In this document: positions 1-14,000 of the stretch, piece after piece
Layout of the letters: each line of letters opens with the position of its first letter
Numbering within the stretch: position 1 is the first letter of the stretch
Source: Enoplolaimus lenunculus
Taxonomy: Eukaryota; Nematoda; Enoplea; Enoplida; Thoracostomopsidae
Length of the DNA: 64,000 bases
Direction: 5' to 3'
Assembly: GCA_030248215.1 (NCBI GenBank)
Contig: JASANG010000611.1
Coordinates: 496,001-560,000 of the forward strand
Program-made: the position numbers and the translations under genes
The notes under the pieces: generated by a model
Told to the model about the DNA's origin: nothing
Seen by the model: the letters and a program-made list of their open reading frames with translations, nothing else
Databases searched by the model: none

Positions 1-1740
1 CTTGCGGATACTTTAAGATTTTCAAACATTGCTGTGTTATTTGGACTTTTGATTTCCACTGGGAAGAGTTAGGCTCGAGGCGACATCTAAGCCTTGTTAT
101 ACTTGGAATTTTATTTGGGCCTATTTCTTGGTGTGTGTGTGTGCGCCACTGTAGAAGTATTATCTTGCTGCACCCCTGTGTGCAACCCAGGTGTGATTGT
201 TTACTAAGCTCATAATGCAAAACGCAAACCCATCAGCCATGACTTCCGGTTCACATGAGAAGTACACTAAATGCCACAAACAGAACAAAATTTCATGTAA
301 CATTTCATGCTGTATGAACCATTACTATAATGGACACTGGCAAGAACTCCAAGGTATGCAGCTGCACGCTGCGCTCTCTTTAGAGTTTCAAAGCTAATTT
401 TTTGTTAAAATGTTCCCCCTTAGATTTCAGAAGCTGATTTTTTGTATATCTAAATAAATATATAGAATAAAAAATATTGCCTAATGGCGTCACACTGTCT
501 GGTTCGTTTTGTTCAAATGCTCCATTTGCACACCCCAACTTCATATTCTAGCGGCGCCTATATTCGCGTGCCTATAATTACTATAGCGACTGTCCAATTA
601 TGTTTTAGGTCACTTCGACTTATAAGAGTTAAGAAAGTGCAACGTGAACTTAATAGCGTTTGCTTGGTCAAGCAGAATGCTTTCTAAACCAGGGAAGACC
701 AGTTCAGATAATTCGAGTATTTAGCAACGTCGTAGTCAGGATTTCATTTCGGGATGGTATAATTTTAGAAAAGCACTCTTGCGATTAAATATAGAAAACG
801 AGAAACAAATGCTGTCCCAACAAGGTAGTCGGCCGTCAACCGTATATCCTATAAAACTGCCTAGTTTGGTGCACCCTTTTGAGTAATTTGAAAGGTTATA
901 AATCCCATGTATAGTCCCCGTCTACGTGCCTCATGCAAGAGATATCTTATAATGGATCAGGCCAGTCAAAATTAGTAGGAAATTTGCCTTGGACAAACTT
1001 GATAGGATGTGTCATCGGTTAGTGCAAGGTTTATAAGCAAAGCAACAGATTGAAAAGTACAAATGTTGAATTTCCCACAATCAATGCCGAAGTTAGCACC
1101 TCCGTTTTGTCTGCCTTTGACGGGCCTCAGCCCGGGGATTTTAACCAATTGATCCATTGAATATTTATTGGTTATACATATACAGTTGTAAAAATTAAAC
1201 CAAATACTGGTCATTTCGAATCGTTCAGCGGCTTTTTAAAAGCACCGAATCAGCGGCTGAAAGCAGATTTTATTGAATAAATTGTGCGTTAAATATTGTT
1301 TATCGTGAGGAGGCGTTTGGTGGACGGCACGGGACCTCGGTGACTCATAACTGGCCTGGCCTTATCACGTTGGTTTCTTCACCTGATTGTAACAAGGCTC
1401 TCAAACCATTTATTCGGGGCCTCGGAGTTTCGATCTTACGTTGCAAATGTCTGTAAAAAATATAAAAATTAGCGTAAGATTAGCTTCTGTTTCATTAATT
1501 AGAAAATTATTCAAAACTCAGCATCCTGGTTGGTTGTGTTTTAATTTTAGGTTAAACTAAAAGTTAATCCACAAAATTACATATTTAATAATGTAACAAA
1601 CCATAATTCCAGCACCAATTTACGCCTGCCCAGCTATTATGCCTAATGCACTGGACCTAATTTGACCCTGCCATATGTAGCCTCGGACAATTTTTATACC
1701 CATCTTTTGTTTAACAACATCCACTGCCAAGAGTTTCCGT
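1..1740. other. Upstream region of bark, no gene seen
   Basis: AT-rich sequence with a short TG run (about 130-142). Presumably the 5' flank and untranslated leader of the bark-like gene, but no promoter element stands out. Confidence 0.5.
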
Positions 1741-2004
1741 ATGTCAGTTGAGGGCTATTCCCAGTTTGTAACAGCGTTTCTAGGGATATTTCTTCTGTGC
1801 CCAGTATTTGTCATCGGTCGAGCGTTACCAGAAGCCGGTGGATCGTACCGACAAAATGTGACCCTTGAATTTAAAAATAGCCCGTTCAAAGTGACGAAAC
1901 CGATTGTAGTTCACGCTGGAACGAATTTGACCATCCAAGAAGGTGTTGAGTTGCAGTTTGATCCTGGTATTGGAATAACCGTGTACGGTGTATTGCACGC
2001 AGTG
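1741..2004 (+). CDS. bark: bark exon 1: signal peptide and first beta-helix cap
   Basis: Starts at the first ATG, followed by a hydrophobic stretch (residues about 10-26) typical of a signal peptide. The cap of repeat 1 follows, with pattern TKPIVVHAGTNLTIQEGVEL. Donor GTAAGT at 2005; ends in phase 0. Confidence 0.85.
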
Positions 2005-5000
2005 GTAAGTCAGATGTAATTTCGGTGGCACAGTAGCCGGTAGGTCAGGCCCGTAGCCAGCGCCAGCTTGCTAGGGGCGGCTAAATTTTTTTGAGGATAA
2101 ATATACAACGGCTTTTGTTCACTTACAAACAAGGTTGACAATTTTCTAATGTTGGCATAATTGTTCCGGCGAGGGGCTGAGCCCTTCTTCCCGTTTCATT
2201 GGCTACGGGTTCGCGATTGATGGTGCAAAGGGGTCAACTCCACCTTTTTTTAAGTCAGAAAATTTTGCATAAAATAGAATGGAACAATTTAAGGAAAAAA
2301 AGTAAGGTCTCCATAGCAAACTATAAAAATTATGGCCACTCGTTTTCGGATCGGATCAGCCGCATGCGCCCCTCTTAAACTGATTTCGTTGCTTTGTTAT
2401 GCGTACTAAAGGTTCTCTAGAATGGCGCTGACTCATTTTCATTGGAAAACCTTTGACTCTTTGGAAATGGCTTCAATCCGCGTCTAAAACGTAATTTCTC
2501 TGAACGCTGTCTGATGTTTTCGACATGTATGAACAGTTTGCGCCAGCTACGAGTCAGATCTCTACGTACAGTGATTCTGGACTAGTTACCTTACGGCAAA
2601 TGCTTCTATGGACGCACGTTTCTCAGCTTATAGTGTTTTATTAGTTAACAGGTTATTTTCAACGTTATATGTAGAGGTTTGCTAACATTACAGTATTTTC
2701 TAATTACCTATTAATTAATGTTTTTGGATTGATTTTAACCAATTATTTAGCACTCACGCTTGCAACTATTTTATTTTAGGGATCAAATTTCTTGAACATA
2801 ACGTTTATACCAAGGGTGACACCACCGGATCCGGACGATACATTTCCTAAATTTCGATTGGTTGATGGACCGTTTGTCAACAAAGGCCGATTGCAAACGT
2901 ATTATTCTGGACGGTGGCGTTCGATTTGCACAAAGTTAACCAAGTATGTATTTTAAGATTTCTTTTTTGTTCTGTTGCAATTTTTAGGGATCAAATTTCT
3001 TGAACATAACGTTTATACCAAGGGTGACACCACCGGATCCGGACGATACATTTCCTAAATTTCGATTGGTTGATGGACCGTTTGTCAACAAAGACCGATT
3101 ACAAACGTATTATTCTGAACGGTGGCGTTCGATTTGCACAAAGTTAACCAAGTATGTATTTTAAGATTTCTTTTTTATTCTGTTGCAATTTTGGGGATTG
3201 TTTGCAAATTTTGATTGTAACGATCTGAGCTGCTTGAAAAATGCCAAATTGCTTTCACTAATATTTTGATATGCCTCCGAAAGTAATTGCTGTCTGTCGC
3301 GTTGGGCTCATGTACACACCCCTCCCAACATTTAAGGTTAAGGTTTAGATTTAGATTTAAGCTTAGACAAAGGTGAAGTGAATAAAAAAACTACAGATAA
3401 CTATTCATTTTAAGTCAGAAAATTTTACTCGTTGAGCTGCTATTATTGTTCGGGTTCCCCTCATTTTGTAAATTTAAATTTTAATAATTTGTTTTTGAAT
3501 CATTAATTTTCATGACATCGACTTCCTTGTTCTCATTTTTTTGTATTCGCTTTTGATTACACTTAAACATCACCACGTCATTACCCTCTGATTGCGTCAT
3601 TTATACGTGTTGAAGTGCACTTATCTGTAACATTTTGAGGGATACATGAATTGTAATATTACTCACTGAGAAAACGACCATAAAAAACTCTTAAAGTAGA
3701 TACTTTGCGTTGTTTATGAAGGACAGACGACGGGCGTAATAATTTTGCACGTAATGAAGCAAAATTCAAGGATTGCCGGGTTAAAAAGCGAATAGTTCGT
3801 GGCAGAAAAGCTCATATGTTGGGGCTGTCAGCTATCTAGATGCGTAGCCGACGCCAGGTCCAATCGCGCGCGGAACGAAAGTTTTAACCCCCCTCGCTTT
3901 ACGGTCCCGTTGCCAGCACAGTATTTTTGGGCCGGTAAAAAATATACGGCGACCGGAGATTTCGCATGACTTACTAACTAAGCTTAACTTTTGCCTGAGG
4001 GAAGCAAAATTTTTCCAGAAACGAGGTTGATTTCGAATGCTCACTTATGTTATTGGTGTATCAAAATCCAAAAATCGAATCTTTACAAACGTTAATTTCT
4101 ATATTTTATAATCTGTGTTTTAGCTGGACATCTACTGACTACACCGTTGCGTGTCGGTCGATGGGTTATAGCGATGGCGGATTTTGGCGTTGGTATCGCC
4201 GGAATAATGATACTCGTCCGTTTGTGATGCCGCGGCCAGGTTGTTTAACAGAAAACACTGATTTGGCAAATTGCCCAGCAATGCGTCGACCGGTTGAATT
4301 AAGCGAAAATTTGTGTCGTAAGTAAACCGGAGGGGTGATTTATGCATAACATTGCTTTTATGAAACCACAGACTACGCAACGAATTTTAGCTTGAAATAG
4401 AATAACTGTGACAAAGGGTTTTGTGATTGAGAAAAGGTCATATCTGTGAAGTAGTATATATTAATTCTACAACATGTGAAACTTGCTTTACTTTCGCATC
4501 CGTGCAGGAATTTCCGGCGAGGTTACGTTTTATAAAAGTTTCGGGGGGGGGGGGGGTATTTTTTGTTACAAACTGAAGAAGCGTCTGAAAACGCTTTTTA
4601 CAAAAATTTCATATGTGGTTTTGAGTCCTATACTCTACCTCTGGTCGACGACCCTGGATGTTGCATGTTCCGTCAGATTGACTAACGAAGAAACGTGGCC
4701 ACGTATATTTTTTATGTTATTTGCTAGAAGTATAGCGCATTTCCAATATCAGCCATGCAACACAAGTGGAGTTGTACATATGCGCAACTACGGATATTAT
4801 AGTTTGAATTTTATTTCGCAGAATGAAACAATCCTTCTACCACATTTCAGAGGCAGCTACGGATACTATAGTTTAGATTGAATTTTATTTCGCAGAATAA
4901 AATGATCCTTCTACCATACTTCAGAGGGCGAAGACGATTTGGCCTTAGTTTGCTGGGGTCCACCGCTGTTCGCAGGAGCGCAATCTCATTGGCGAGGGAT

Positions 5001-8000
5001 CCAGTTTTTGGACGCACCTTGGAGTTTGTATCCTGCAGACGATCCGAATGGTATCGCGGCGAAACGCGTGTCGCAGTCGCGTCTTGAGTTTGTGACCATA
5101 TCGCTTGCCGGATACAACGGGTAAGCAACGGTGGCTCATGTACATTTCCATCTGATTTAAGATTAAGATTAAAACTTCGGTTTCGGATCTGGTTTTAATT
5201 AAGGTAAAAGTTTGCTTAGGCTCAGGCTTACACGTAAGTACAGTGTTAGGCAAAGATTTAGGGGTAGGCCTAGGTTTAGGTAAGACTTTTCAGAAACCTA
5301 AGCCTAAGCGTGAATCTAAGCTTAAGCCTGCGGGGAATAATGTAGTGTTATTTTTTGGCTTTGACAAAAATTAAATTTATCATTTAGTCAGATGTGGAAG
5401 GGTGGTACTATACCTTTGATGACGTCCGGTGCGTACGTCACCGTGCGGTATCGTATGTGAATTCGCCGGGTGGCGCCGCACAAGTATACGCCACCCTAAG
5501 TCGGTTCTTTGATAATTGCCGAAAATCAATAATAAACTTGAGAATTTTTTTATTTTCAAGAGTTATCTAACAATGCGCTTATTGTATCGCATGTTTTTAT
5601 TCAAATAAAAAAAGCGAAATAAATATTAATAATATATATTTTGACTTTTGCGACAATGGAAATGATTAGATGTTAAAAATTTTCAGTGACACAAAAAATG
5701 GAACTGCAGCCATATATGCCCGCGGCGTTCCACCAGTAATAAACTATGTCAATGTCCTTCATAGCGCCGGCGATGGAATGCGATTCTTCGATGCATACGG
5801 TCCGGTTGAAATCACTAATTCAACAATTAGCTACAACCGTGGTACGTTTTACGAGCGTACGCGAAATTAGGTTATATCCCCTCTCGAAATGCCAGGAGAG
5901 ACAAGAAGAGACACTTGTTGTACGTTACGGTTTAAAATAACATGCCGGATCCTAAAGGTGACAAAAATTTTACTCGCTGTGGTCGCTCGAAATCCCACTT
6001 AGTCACGCATCCTCTCAAAATGAAATCCTGCCTTGTGCGCCCCCCATGGTTACACTAAGGAAGCTACAGATTTGAGGGATTTTGCCTAGTTTTTATTGCT
6101 CCGAAATGTTTTGTAGAGGAAGGAAGGGGTTTTTGTCAGCAAAATTTAGACTGCGGGCATTAAAAAATTTGAATTGGGCATCTAATCATTAAAGTTTAAG
6201 CAACGGATGTATCACACTTTTGTTCACCTTCTCAGACACCCATGATGGGCGAAATTTTTAACCATAAAGTCATATCTGGTTAAGTGTGGTGCATTTACAC
6301 TTTGATTAAAGACTTGTTGAATTTGAATTTCGATTCTGTACTCAATTTCACCTCAGGGCACAGCAATTTCTAGTAGGGACTTGACCGCAATTGATAAACG
6401 GCTCACGAAATACAGACATGGCTTAATTCTAATTGGTTGTACATTTTAGGTCATGGTGTGGTTGTTCATAACACAACTGACGGCCGCGTATTTATCAATC
6501 AGACACGAATCCAACACAATTTCGGCGACGGAATTCAATACAGCGTTAAACGTGGACTATACTTTCAACCTGCCTTAGGTTTGTTTCTGGGTGGAGATGT
6601 GCTTGTCGTGCGGTGCCGTGAGACGGGTGCACGGCGCCGCAAAGCATAAAATTTATTCGCAATGCAGGACTACGCCGGACAGTATTGAAATTGCAATAAA
6701 GTATGACGTCACCCATATGGTGCTATATTCGTTCTTTCATTTTATTTTATGACGGAAATAAACGGTATTATAGAATTTTCAGTATACCACGCAATCGGGT
6801 TACGACTTAAATTGGACCAAAAAATAATGGTACCATTAACCAGAATTGTAGCGTTATTAGATTGTCAAGGTATTTCCGATGTGGTATAAAACCCACAAGA
6901 TCTGCCAGTTTTGATATAGGAGCGTAACTGGAATTTTGGAAACGAAAGCGTAAATACGGTCTATATAAGTTTTGAACGGAAGAAATTCCTTCGTTGTTAA
7001 ACATAAAAATTTCCTCACAACTTTTGGACAAAACTCGCCCAGATGGCATTAATTATTGTACTTTATCCGTCCAGTATGTATGCTGAAAAATTCAGCACTA
7101 TGTATATTTTTGCCTATTTTTCGTACTTTTATATTTTTACGTCATAGTGGCAACGACTGTATTTTTAAGTGTTTTACATAATTTGCAAGCAAAGTTGAAA
7201 CATTAGTAGAGGGATGCAAAATTGTCCTGAGCTGGTTGAACATCGGCCCTTCGCTTTCTGCCTTTGATTACAGACCCGTACATGATTATTGAATATCTGT
7301 TGTTTCAAATTACAATATCCGTTAAACCATATATAGTGCTCTAAATATGTGAATTATATAACCATCGTGCACTTTTCTTCTCAAATTTTACAGCGTATCA
7401 ACTACATTTTTAGTTCGTATTTTCAGGACCCGCCAGAGGGACAGCCTTGAATTACTACGAACCATTTCGGCCAGATTTCAACATGTGTTTTGCGCATTCC
7501 GATCCTACACGCGACTATTATCCTAAATTAGTCGAAGCGTATTTAGAAAACGGGACGTACATTGATCCGGGAATTACTACGTATCCATGTTACGCGGTAC
7601 GTTTAGGATTGCGATATACTTTTATTATTTTCATTCCGTCCGTCATCCGTACGTCGCCGTCTGTCGTCCTAACGGCGTAGTCCGTCACAGTCCGCGACGG
7701 TGGGATATTTGCGGTATCGTACGCTATTTACTTACGATATCGTATGGTGAAAGACGGTGACGGATGGCGCCGTATGGCTGACGGATGGCGCCGTACGGGT
7801 GACGGACGGCACCGGATGAGTGATGGACGTTGACGCGCCACGCCGTACGACAAATGTAGCACAACCTTTAGACTGTTGTACAAACAGTAATAGAATTAAA
7901 ATAATAGATATTTGTTTTAAGGCATGTAACCAGAATTTCATTTCGTTTGGTTACAAACTTATGTGAGGAATATTTTTGGTTTATTTGGGTCCAGACGGTT

Positions 8001-11000
8001 AGTTAAATATGCTTTTTGATATTTCTTCATAATTTGGGGATATATCTCTTTTATTTATTCCCCTGTTCGTTTTCGGTAGAAATCAATGCCTGTTTCCATT
8101 ACACAAGCACCAAAATGTGTATCTTTTAAAAGTTTAACAAAAACTTGCATTGCATTGTTATAGATTTTTCGATGTACATCTAAATTTAATCCTCTAAGCC
8201 TGAGCAAAAAAAATTAGTCTAAAGCTTAAGCTGACTCTATTGCATTCTCCTAGAAAAACGTTCCGCCCGTGAGCTTTACATGAGCAACATAATATAATTC
8301 AAAACGGATTATTTCCATGCGTTGATCGATTTTACCATTTCAAAGCTGCTACCAGATTAGCGATGATTATAAAGCTTTTAACGAAGTTTATCCTATGATT
8401 AAGTTTGACAACTTAAAAATTTTGGGTAATTTGAAAAAAGAGAAATTTAAAATAGAATTATCGTCGTGGTACTGTGTCAATTTAATGATGCAAAGCAAAA
8501 TGTAGTATACAGACGTGAATGGCAAGATACGCTATGTTTAAATTTTAACCGACCTTGAACTACAGTTTAAAATTTCCACAACAACACGATACATGTGAAT
8601 TCATTTCAATTTTAGTGCGCTAGAATTGCGATGTATATCCATGCTGACACTTGAAAATCAGGGAATAAATACTAATGTATAATAATAAACTAAAAGTACC
8701 AAAAACACCAATATGAATGATATACCAGTTATAGTGGGACAACACGTATTGAGAGAAGCTCGGAGCCTTTTACTGACAGTATGCTCAAATGCAATAATTG
8801 GAATGTTCATATGGTAGTTAGCAAGTATACTACTCATTTACATGTATAGAATGTTTCGGCAAAGGTAATATGCTAGTTGTGAAGCTAACGCTTTCAAACT
8901 CTTGCATTTGTAAGCGCTATAGGTATTTAACTTTCGCATACCGCAACACCCAGTGCCGGAGCAGGCGAAATTAAATAGCTTATAAATTCTTGATATTCCC
9001 GTCGGAAGGACAGACAGACAGACGAACGGGTAACTACGTTTCGACCCCAAGTATAAACATAAAGTGGTTCGCGAAACTCCTAGCTTCGCTCAGAGTTTCG
9101 TTTCAATCACTTATTTGTTACTATTTTTGTAGCGATTATAAAACCTTTCAGCTAGCTGGGGCGTAGCTAGGATTTTATACCGGGGGGAAGGGGGGTTGGA
9201 TAACATAGTTTAAATTTGTTTGTGAGCGAGAGGTATTTTTAACTTCTGCAGGTTATTTTTATTCAACAGCCAGTAAAAAGTGCATTTTTGAGACCATACA
9301 GCTTCCAGTTCTGCCCTTGTATACGCCTCTTGAAGCCGGCCTACCTTGCTGCGTGGAGGCGAAAATTATTTAGAACGGGCTTTTTACGGCATTCGATAGT
9401 CACAAGCGTATTTGATACATTCGAGACACGGCAAAATTTTTTGCCCCTGGCCACCCGCGAAATATGGGCCCCCGTTATAAGATACTAGAATTGTCCACAA
9501 TTGTTTACTTTTCCAAAACGACTACTAATAATGTTACGAGACAATAACCGGCTGATGAATGACTGCCGGCTCCGCTACCTACCCAGTAGCAAATTTCATT
9601 CATTAACGGGCAATTGTATGTTTACAAATTGGTTTGGCTCAAGATCTATCCAGTCGCAGACTGACGACTTGTTATGTATAATTTAATATTGAGAACAACT
9701 TGGGTTGACTTCAGAAATTTACAAATACAATCAACATCGTTCATTTATAAAGATCATCTAATCAACACTTTTGTTCACGCTCAGAAAACTCAATATTAAA
9801 TATTGCTCCAAAAATATAATTCATTAAACTATTCAACTGACTCACGGAATAAATCCTTCCAGGGGCAGTCAGAATTTTGGAAATGGAAGGGTATGTTTCA
9901 AAGAAATCCAACTGGGTTTGTGTTGCGTTGCCATTTGATAGAGTTTTAGGGCAAAAGTCACGAAGGAATGTTTAACCGCCAACCCACTCGGACTACGCCC
10001 TAATGCATAAATCGTTGCTTGGGTGTTAGTAGTCGAAAATGATCTAGAAATACTTAAATCATACATACGTAATTTTCCAATTTTCCAATATATAACTTAG
10101 AGTAGATTCAACCAAGAGTGGATGATCACTCTAACAAGAGTGTGCAACTACCGAAATTTGTGTGTGGTATGAAATGTACCACGGGGCGCGGTATTTTTGG
10201 CGTGGTTGATGTTTGAAATATAAAATGCGCATGCTTTTAGTAATATTTCAACGCGTAAAATTGAAATAATTGTCAAACTTGAACCCCCTCTGAATAAGGA
10301 GGGAGGGGTAGGCGAAAAACGCAACGCGTGCCAGGTACATTCTTTAATACACAGAATGTACCCAGTTGCACACTCTTGTTGTAAAGAGTGATCATCCACT
10401 CTTGATTCAACTAATTGAAAATAATGTTAAATGCTAAAATGGTACGAAAGTTGTCACAGAGAAGTAGTTATTTAGCGTTGCAAAAGAAAACATTCACTGC
10501 ATAATATGCTTCCCTAGCGGATCCAGGAATACAGGTACGATTGGAAGTTGTGCATTCGATGAACAGTGGACAAATATTTAATATGTAACATATAATAAAG
10601 TGATTATAAAATTTTTGCACATGCGACGAAGTTTCGACTAAAATATAATTTTCAACGTTTTGCGTTGGACTGTTCTCATAACTTTTTAATTTTTCAGACT
10701 TTGAAAATTCCGTCAAACCGTCTATACACGTACACAATTCAATTCGTGGACGTTCGAAACGGAAACCGTGACTCACGCCACGATGGGTCGGCCGCGCGTG
10801 GGAACACAACGCTTGTCGTATGCGACACTGGCCCTGATTGCCGCGACCCTGTGTATCGATTTCAAATTTTTGACGGTGTCTATCCGCCAAATTTGGTCGC
10901 TCAGTAAGTTTCATAATTGCTTGCAATTTATTTCTGCTGAAAGGCGATGCGCAACGGAGGAATACAGCAGATTTGAGTGTCTCAATTAATTAAAAGATGA

Positions 11001-14000
11001 GCTGCTAAGAAATCGACGCTTATGCCGCTTTTGCAATCAAGGTGTCTGCTCTTGTACACTAACCACTTAAGCGTAGGATGAGGCTTAGATTCTGGAAATG
11101 GCATACTTAAGCCTAATCCTAAGCCCAAACGACGTTTGTCTTAAACTTTGCCTAAACCTGAGCCTGAGCCTAACCTCAAATGTGGGGTGAAGTGTACATG
11201 AGCTAATGGGTCAGATAATTTAGCTCGCTTACGATACTCAGTCATAAAATCTCTTCTTAACTAAAACTAAATATATTCCTTCTTGAAACTAATCTTAGTT
11301 CGACCTGTTACCTGATTCTGTTGTAAAATAGTACCTGGTTGTGTACATTTTTTGCCTGATCCATTTTAGCCCTTTTGTAGGCATACGGATAATGTTTAAG
11401 TTATATAGTGCATTGCGTCTACAGTTGATATAAAGTAAACATTCCCCAGATAAATCCAACTCGAATCTGCAATTGGTCACCCGATAGCTGACAAAGCGTA
11501 GGTATAATCTTAATCCTAAGTGTATGCCCAATTGGCCACAAATTGTCGGGTATATGAGCGGTCGGCTTACGACCTACCGGTCGACGAGATGTCCCAGGCG
11601 ATGAAATATCATTATACTCTTGAACCTTGGCATAGCACTATGCAAATTACAGTAGAAAAAATGCAACTACTTTCCTTCAAATTTACTGGCATTGAATGTT
11701 TTAGGAACAAAGGCAGTGGGATGTGGATCGGATTGAAGCATGAAGGCGCTCCGCGCGGGATTGTTGAACGACCCATTCGAGTCGTAATGAGAATACATGC
11801 TCAGATAAAGGGTACGTTTATAACCGTAAAAATTTTGTTCGTTTTTAAACTGCAAATAATATGTAGCAGAACCTGGCCAACCGAATGATTTTTTAATTCT
11901 CGTCGAGTCTTGCGAGGAGCGTCAGAGTGTAAACATTTCATTAGGTCTACTTGGTCTTTTATTGTATTTTTTATGCGTACCTGTGTATATGTTGATCTCA
12001 ATTCTGTGATGATACAATTTATGGTTTTGATTTCTGGTTCACCTTAACATGGGATCCGGCTGGTACGTGCAGTAATGGTAGCTGGGCTTCCTGAGTTCCG
12101 AAAGCATTTTTTATAGCTCAACTCGGCTATAAAGATTAAAATTTTCTGTGCTAAACAGTACCGTAGCCAAGATTTCCGTTCGGGAGTGCATTATTTCATC
12201 TGCAAGAACCGGATGTTAACAGGATATAACATCCCAATTTGTGTACTACTTGAAATATTTGTGCCTTGCAACAACTGCATGTCTGTTGAACTAAATGGTT
12301 ACCTAGGTTGGATTTGTCAATTCGGCGCGTTAAACTAAACTTCTTAACTTTCTCAGAATGCAATGCAATAAAATGTTTAATATCTGTGCTTGTAAAAAGC
12401 GGTTTTATTATACTCAGACCAACGTTGTGAATATCCGGTATCCCGTTGGTTTATACCGGATACCGGAACAGCATCTTTTTGGAGAGTGGTGGGGATACAT
12501 ATCGCATTCCTCGCTTTGTATACGACTCAATTACTGAATCCAAATTCTACATTCCAATGTAACGTTCCAGCGGTGTCCGAGTCTCTGAGTCTGATTACTT
12601 ATTACTAGTAAACTAAAGAAATTACAGATCAAGTCATTTATGGCCTCAACGTGTCAAATTCACGAGTGACAGATAATCTTGGTAAAGGTATATACGTCTA
12701 TCGAATGCGAGATCGTACAGTTATAAATAATGTAACTTTGGAACGCAACGAACACATCGCAGGGTTACATATCGAGCAAGGCGTGGGTGATATATGGGTA
12801 AACAACAGTCGAATTAACAATAACCTGGGGGACGGAATCAATATAACGTATGCTGGCGGATCAATCATCGTTAACGGTACTTCATTGTCTGAAAATTTAA
12901 TGCGCGGTATTGCAATTCATTACAACGAAACTGTTGGACAATTTATGCCTCTGGTTCAACAAATACTGATTAAAGGACGCCGCTCAAATTCAAAAGAAAC
13001 ACCGACACGAATAGCTGGTAATCAGTGGGGTGGAATATTGGTGGGCAATTTTTGTTCGAACGCTTGGATTTCACTTCCGCGTCGTAAAGTCGCTGTCAAT
13101 TATGTGGATTTAGACTCAAACCAGTATCATCCAGCGTTCGAGTATCATTCTTGCCAACGAGATACCGTTACTCAGACGTATTTGGAGCTATCTGGATCGC
13201 GGTGTACCCGGTCAACTGGGTTTTGCGTCCGGTTAGCTCCAGCGGTCAACCTGGACGCAGTACTGGCCGATAATCGTTTCTATAACAATTATCGTTCAGT
13301 ATTGATTATTCGTAACCGAGAGCATCCACAACTGGCACACTTGCCAGCGACCCTCCGGTTCACAAATAATCAATTCAAACACAACACTGGCGGTCCGTTT
13401 GTCGCCAGTGTTGGTTTGAACGAAGACGTTGCCGGTCGCTACAAGCAACGTGCTGAATTGAACGGTCGCAACGAATTTCGCGATAACAAAGTGGTCAATC
13501 CGTACCCACATTTGAAACCGCGAAATCAACCCTATGCCGCGTTAATTATATCATCATCAAATGTTATTCTACAACGAAACTGTTTCGACAATCGCGAATC
13601 TCGGTATGAATTAGCGACCGATCTTGCAGAACACGCAAAATCCATTGTGGCCACTGAAAATTCGTGGGGTTACGCGACACCGCAACAGTTTATGCCCCGA
13701 ATTTTTGACGCTACCAAACGATACAATTTAGCGCGTTTCGTGCTTGATCCGTATGCGACGTTGTGTAATTCACACAATCCACAGTTGACCCAGTTTGTGA
13801 GATATATTCCGCCGTTTCGAGACAGCCAGAATCCGAGCCGATTAGGGGGTATGATATTCGAGCACGTGGATTTACGGAAAGGCCGCTATACGGTTTTTGA
13901 CGATTTGCATATTTTGCCTGGCGCACGTCTGAATATTGAACCTGGAACAGTGTTCCAATTTGAAGATTCGATTGGAATGCTTGTTCAGGGTAAGTTAAAA

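Larger units (their letters stand above)
2780..3195 (+). repeat. Tandem 208-bp duplication covering bark exon 2
   Basis: Units 2780-2987 and 2988-3195. Each holds the 164-bp exon and the 44 bp after it. They differ at only a few bases, so the duplication is recent. Confidence 0.9.
7597..10697 (+). other. bark intron 7, 3.1 kb, no gene seen
   Basis: Holds a CG-rich inverted-repeat element (about 7605-7866), a TTAGG-like stretch near 8190-8290, and a 292-bp inverted-repeat element at 10113-10404. Reading frames are short and without family features. Confidence 0.6.

Noticed and set aside
2780-3151. Exons 2a and 2b both included in one mRNA
   Set aside because: Each copy changes phase from 0 to 2, so joining them breaks the frame of the following SRCR half.
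4483-4881. 132-codon frame between bark exons 3 and 4
   Set aside because: Lies in an intron, includes a poly-G run and part of the duplicated acceptor block; no phase-compatible splice sites.
11652-11704. Mini-intron inside bark exon 9
   Set aside because: GTAGAA and TTTTAG could frame it, but the phases do not match, while the continuous frame stays open.
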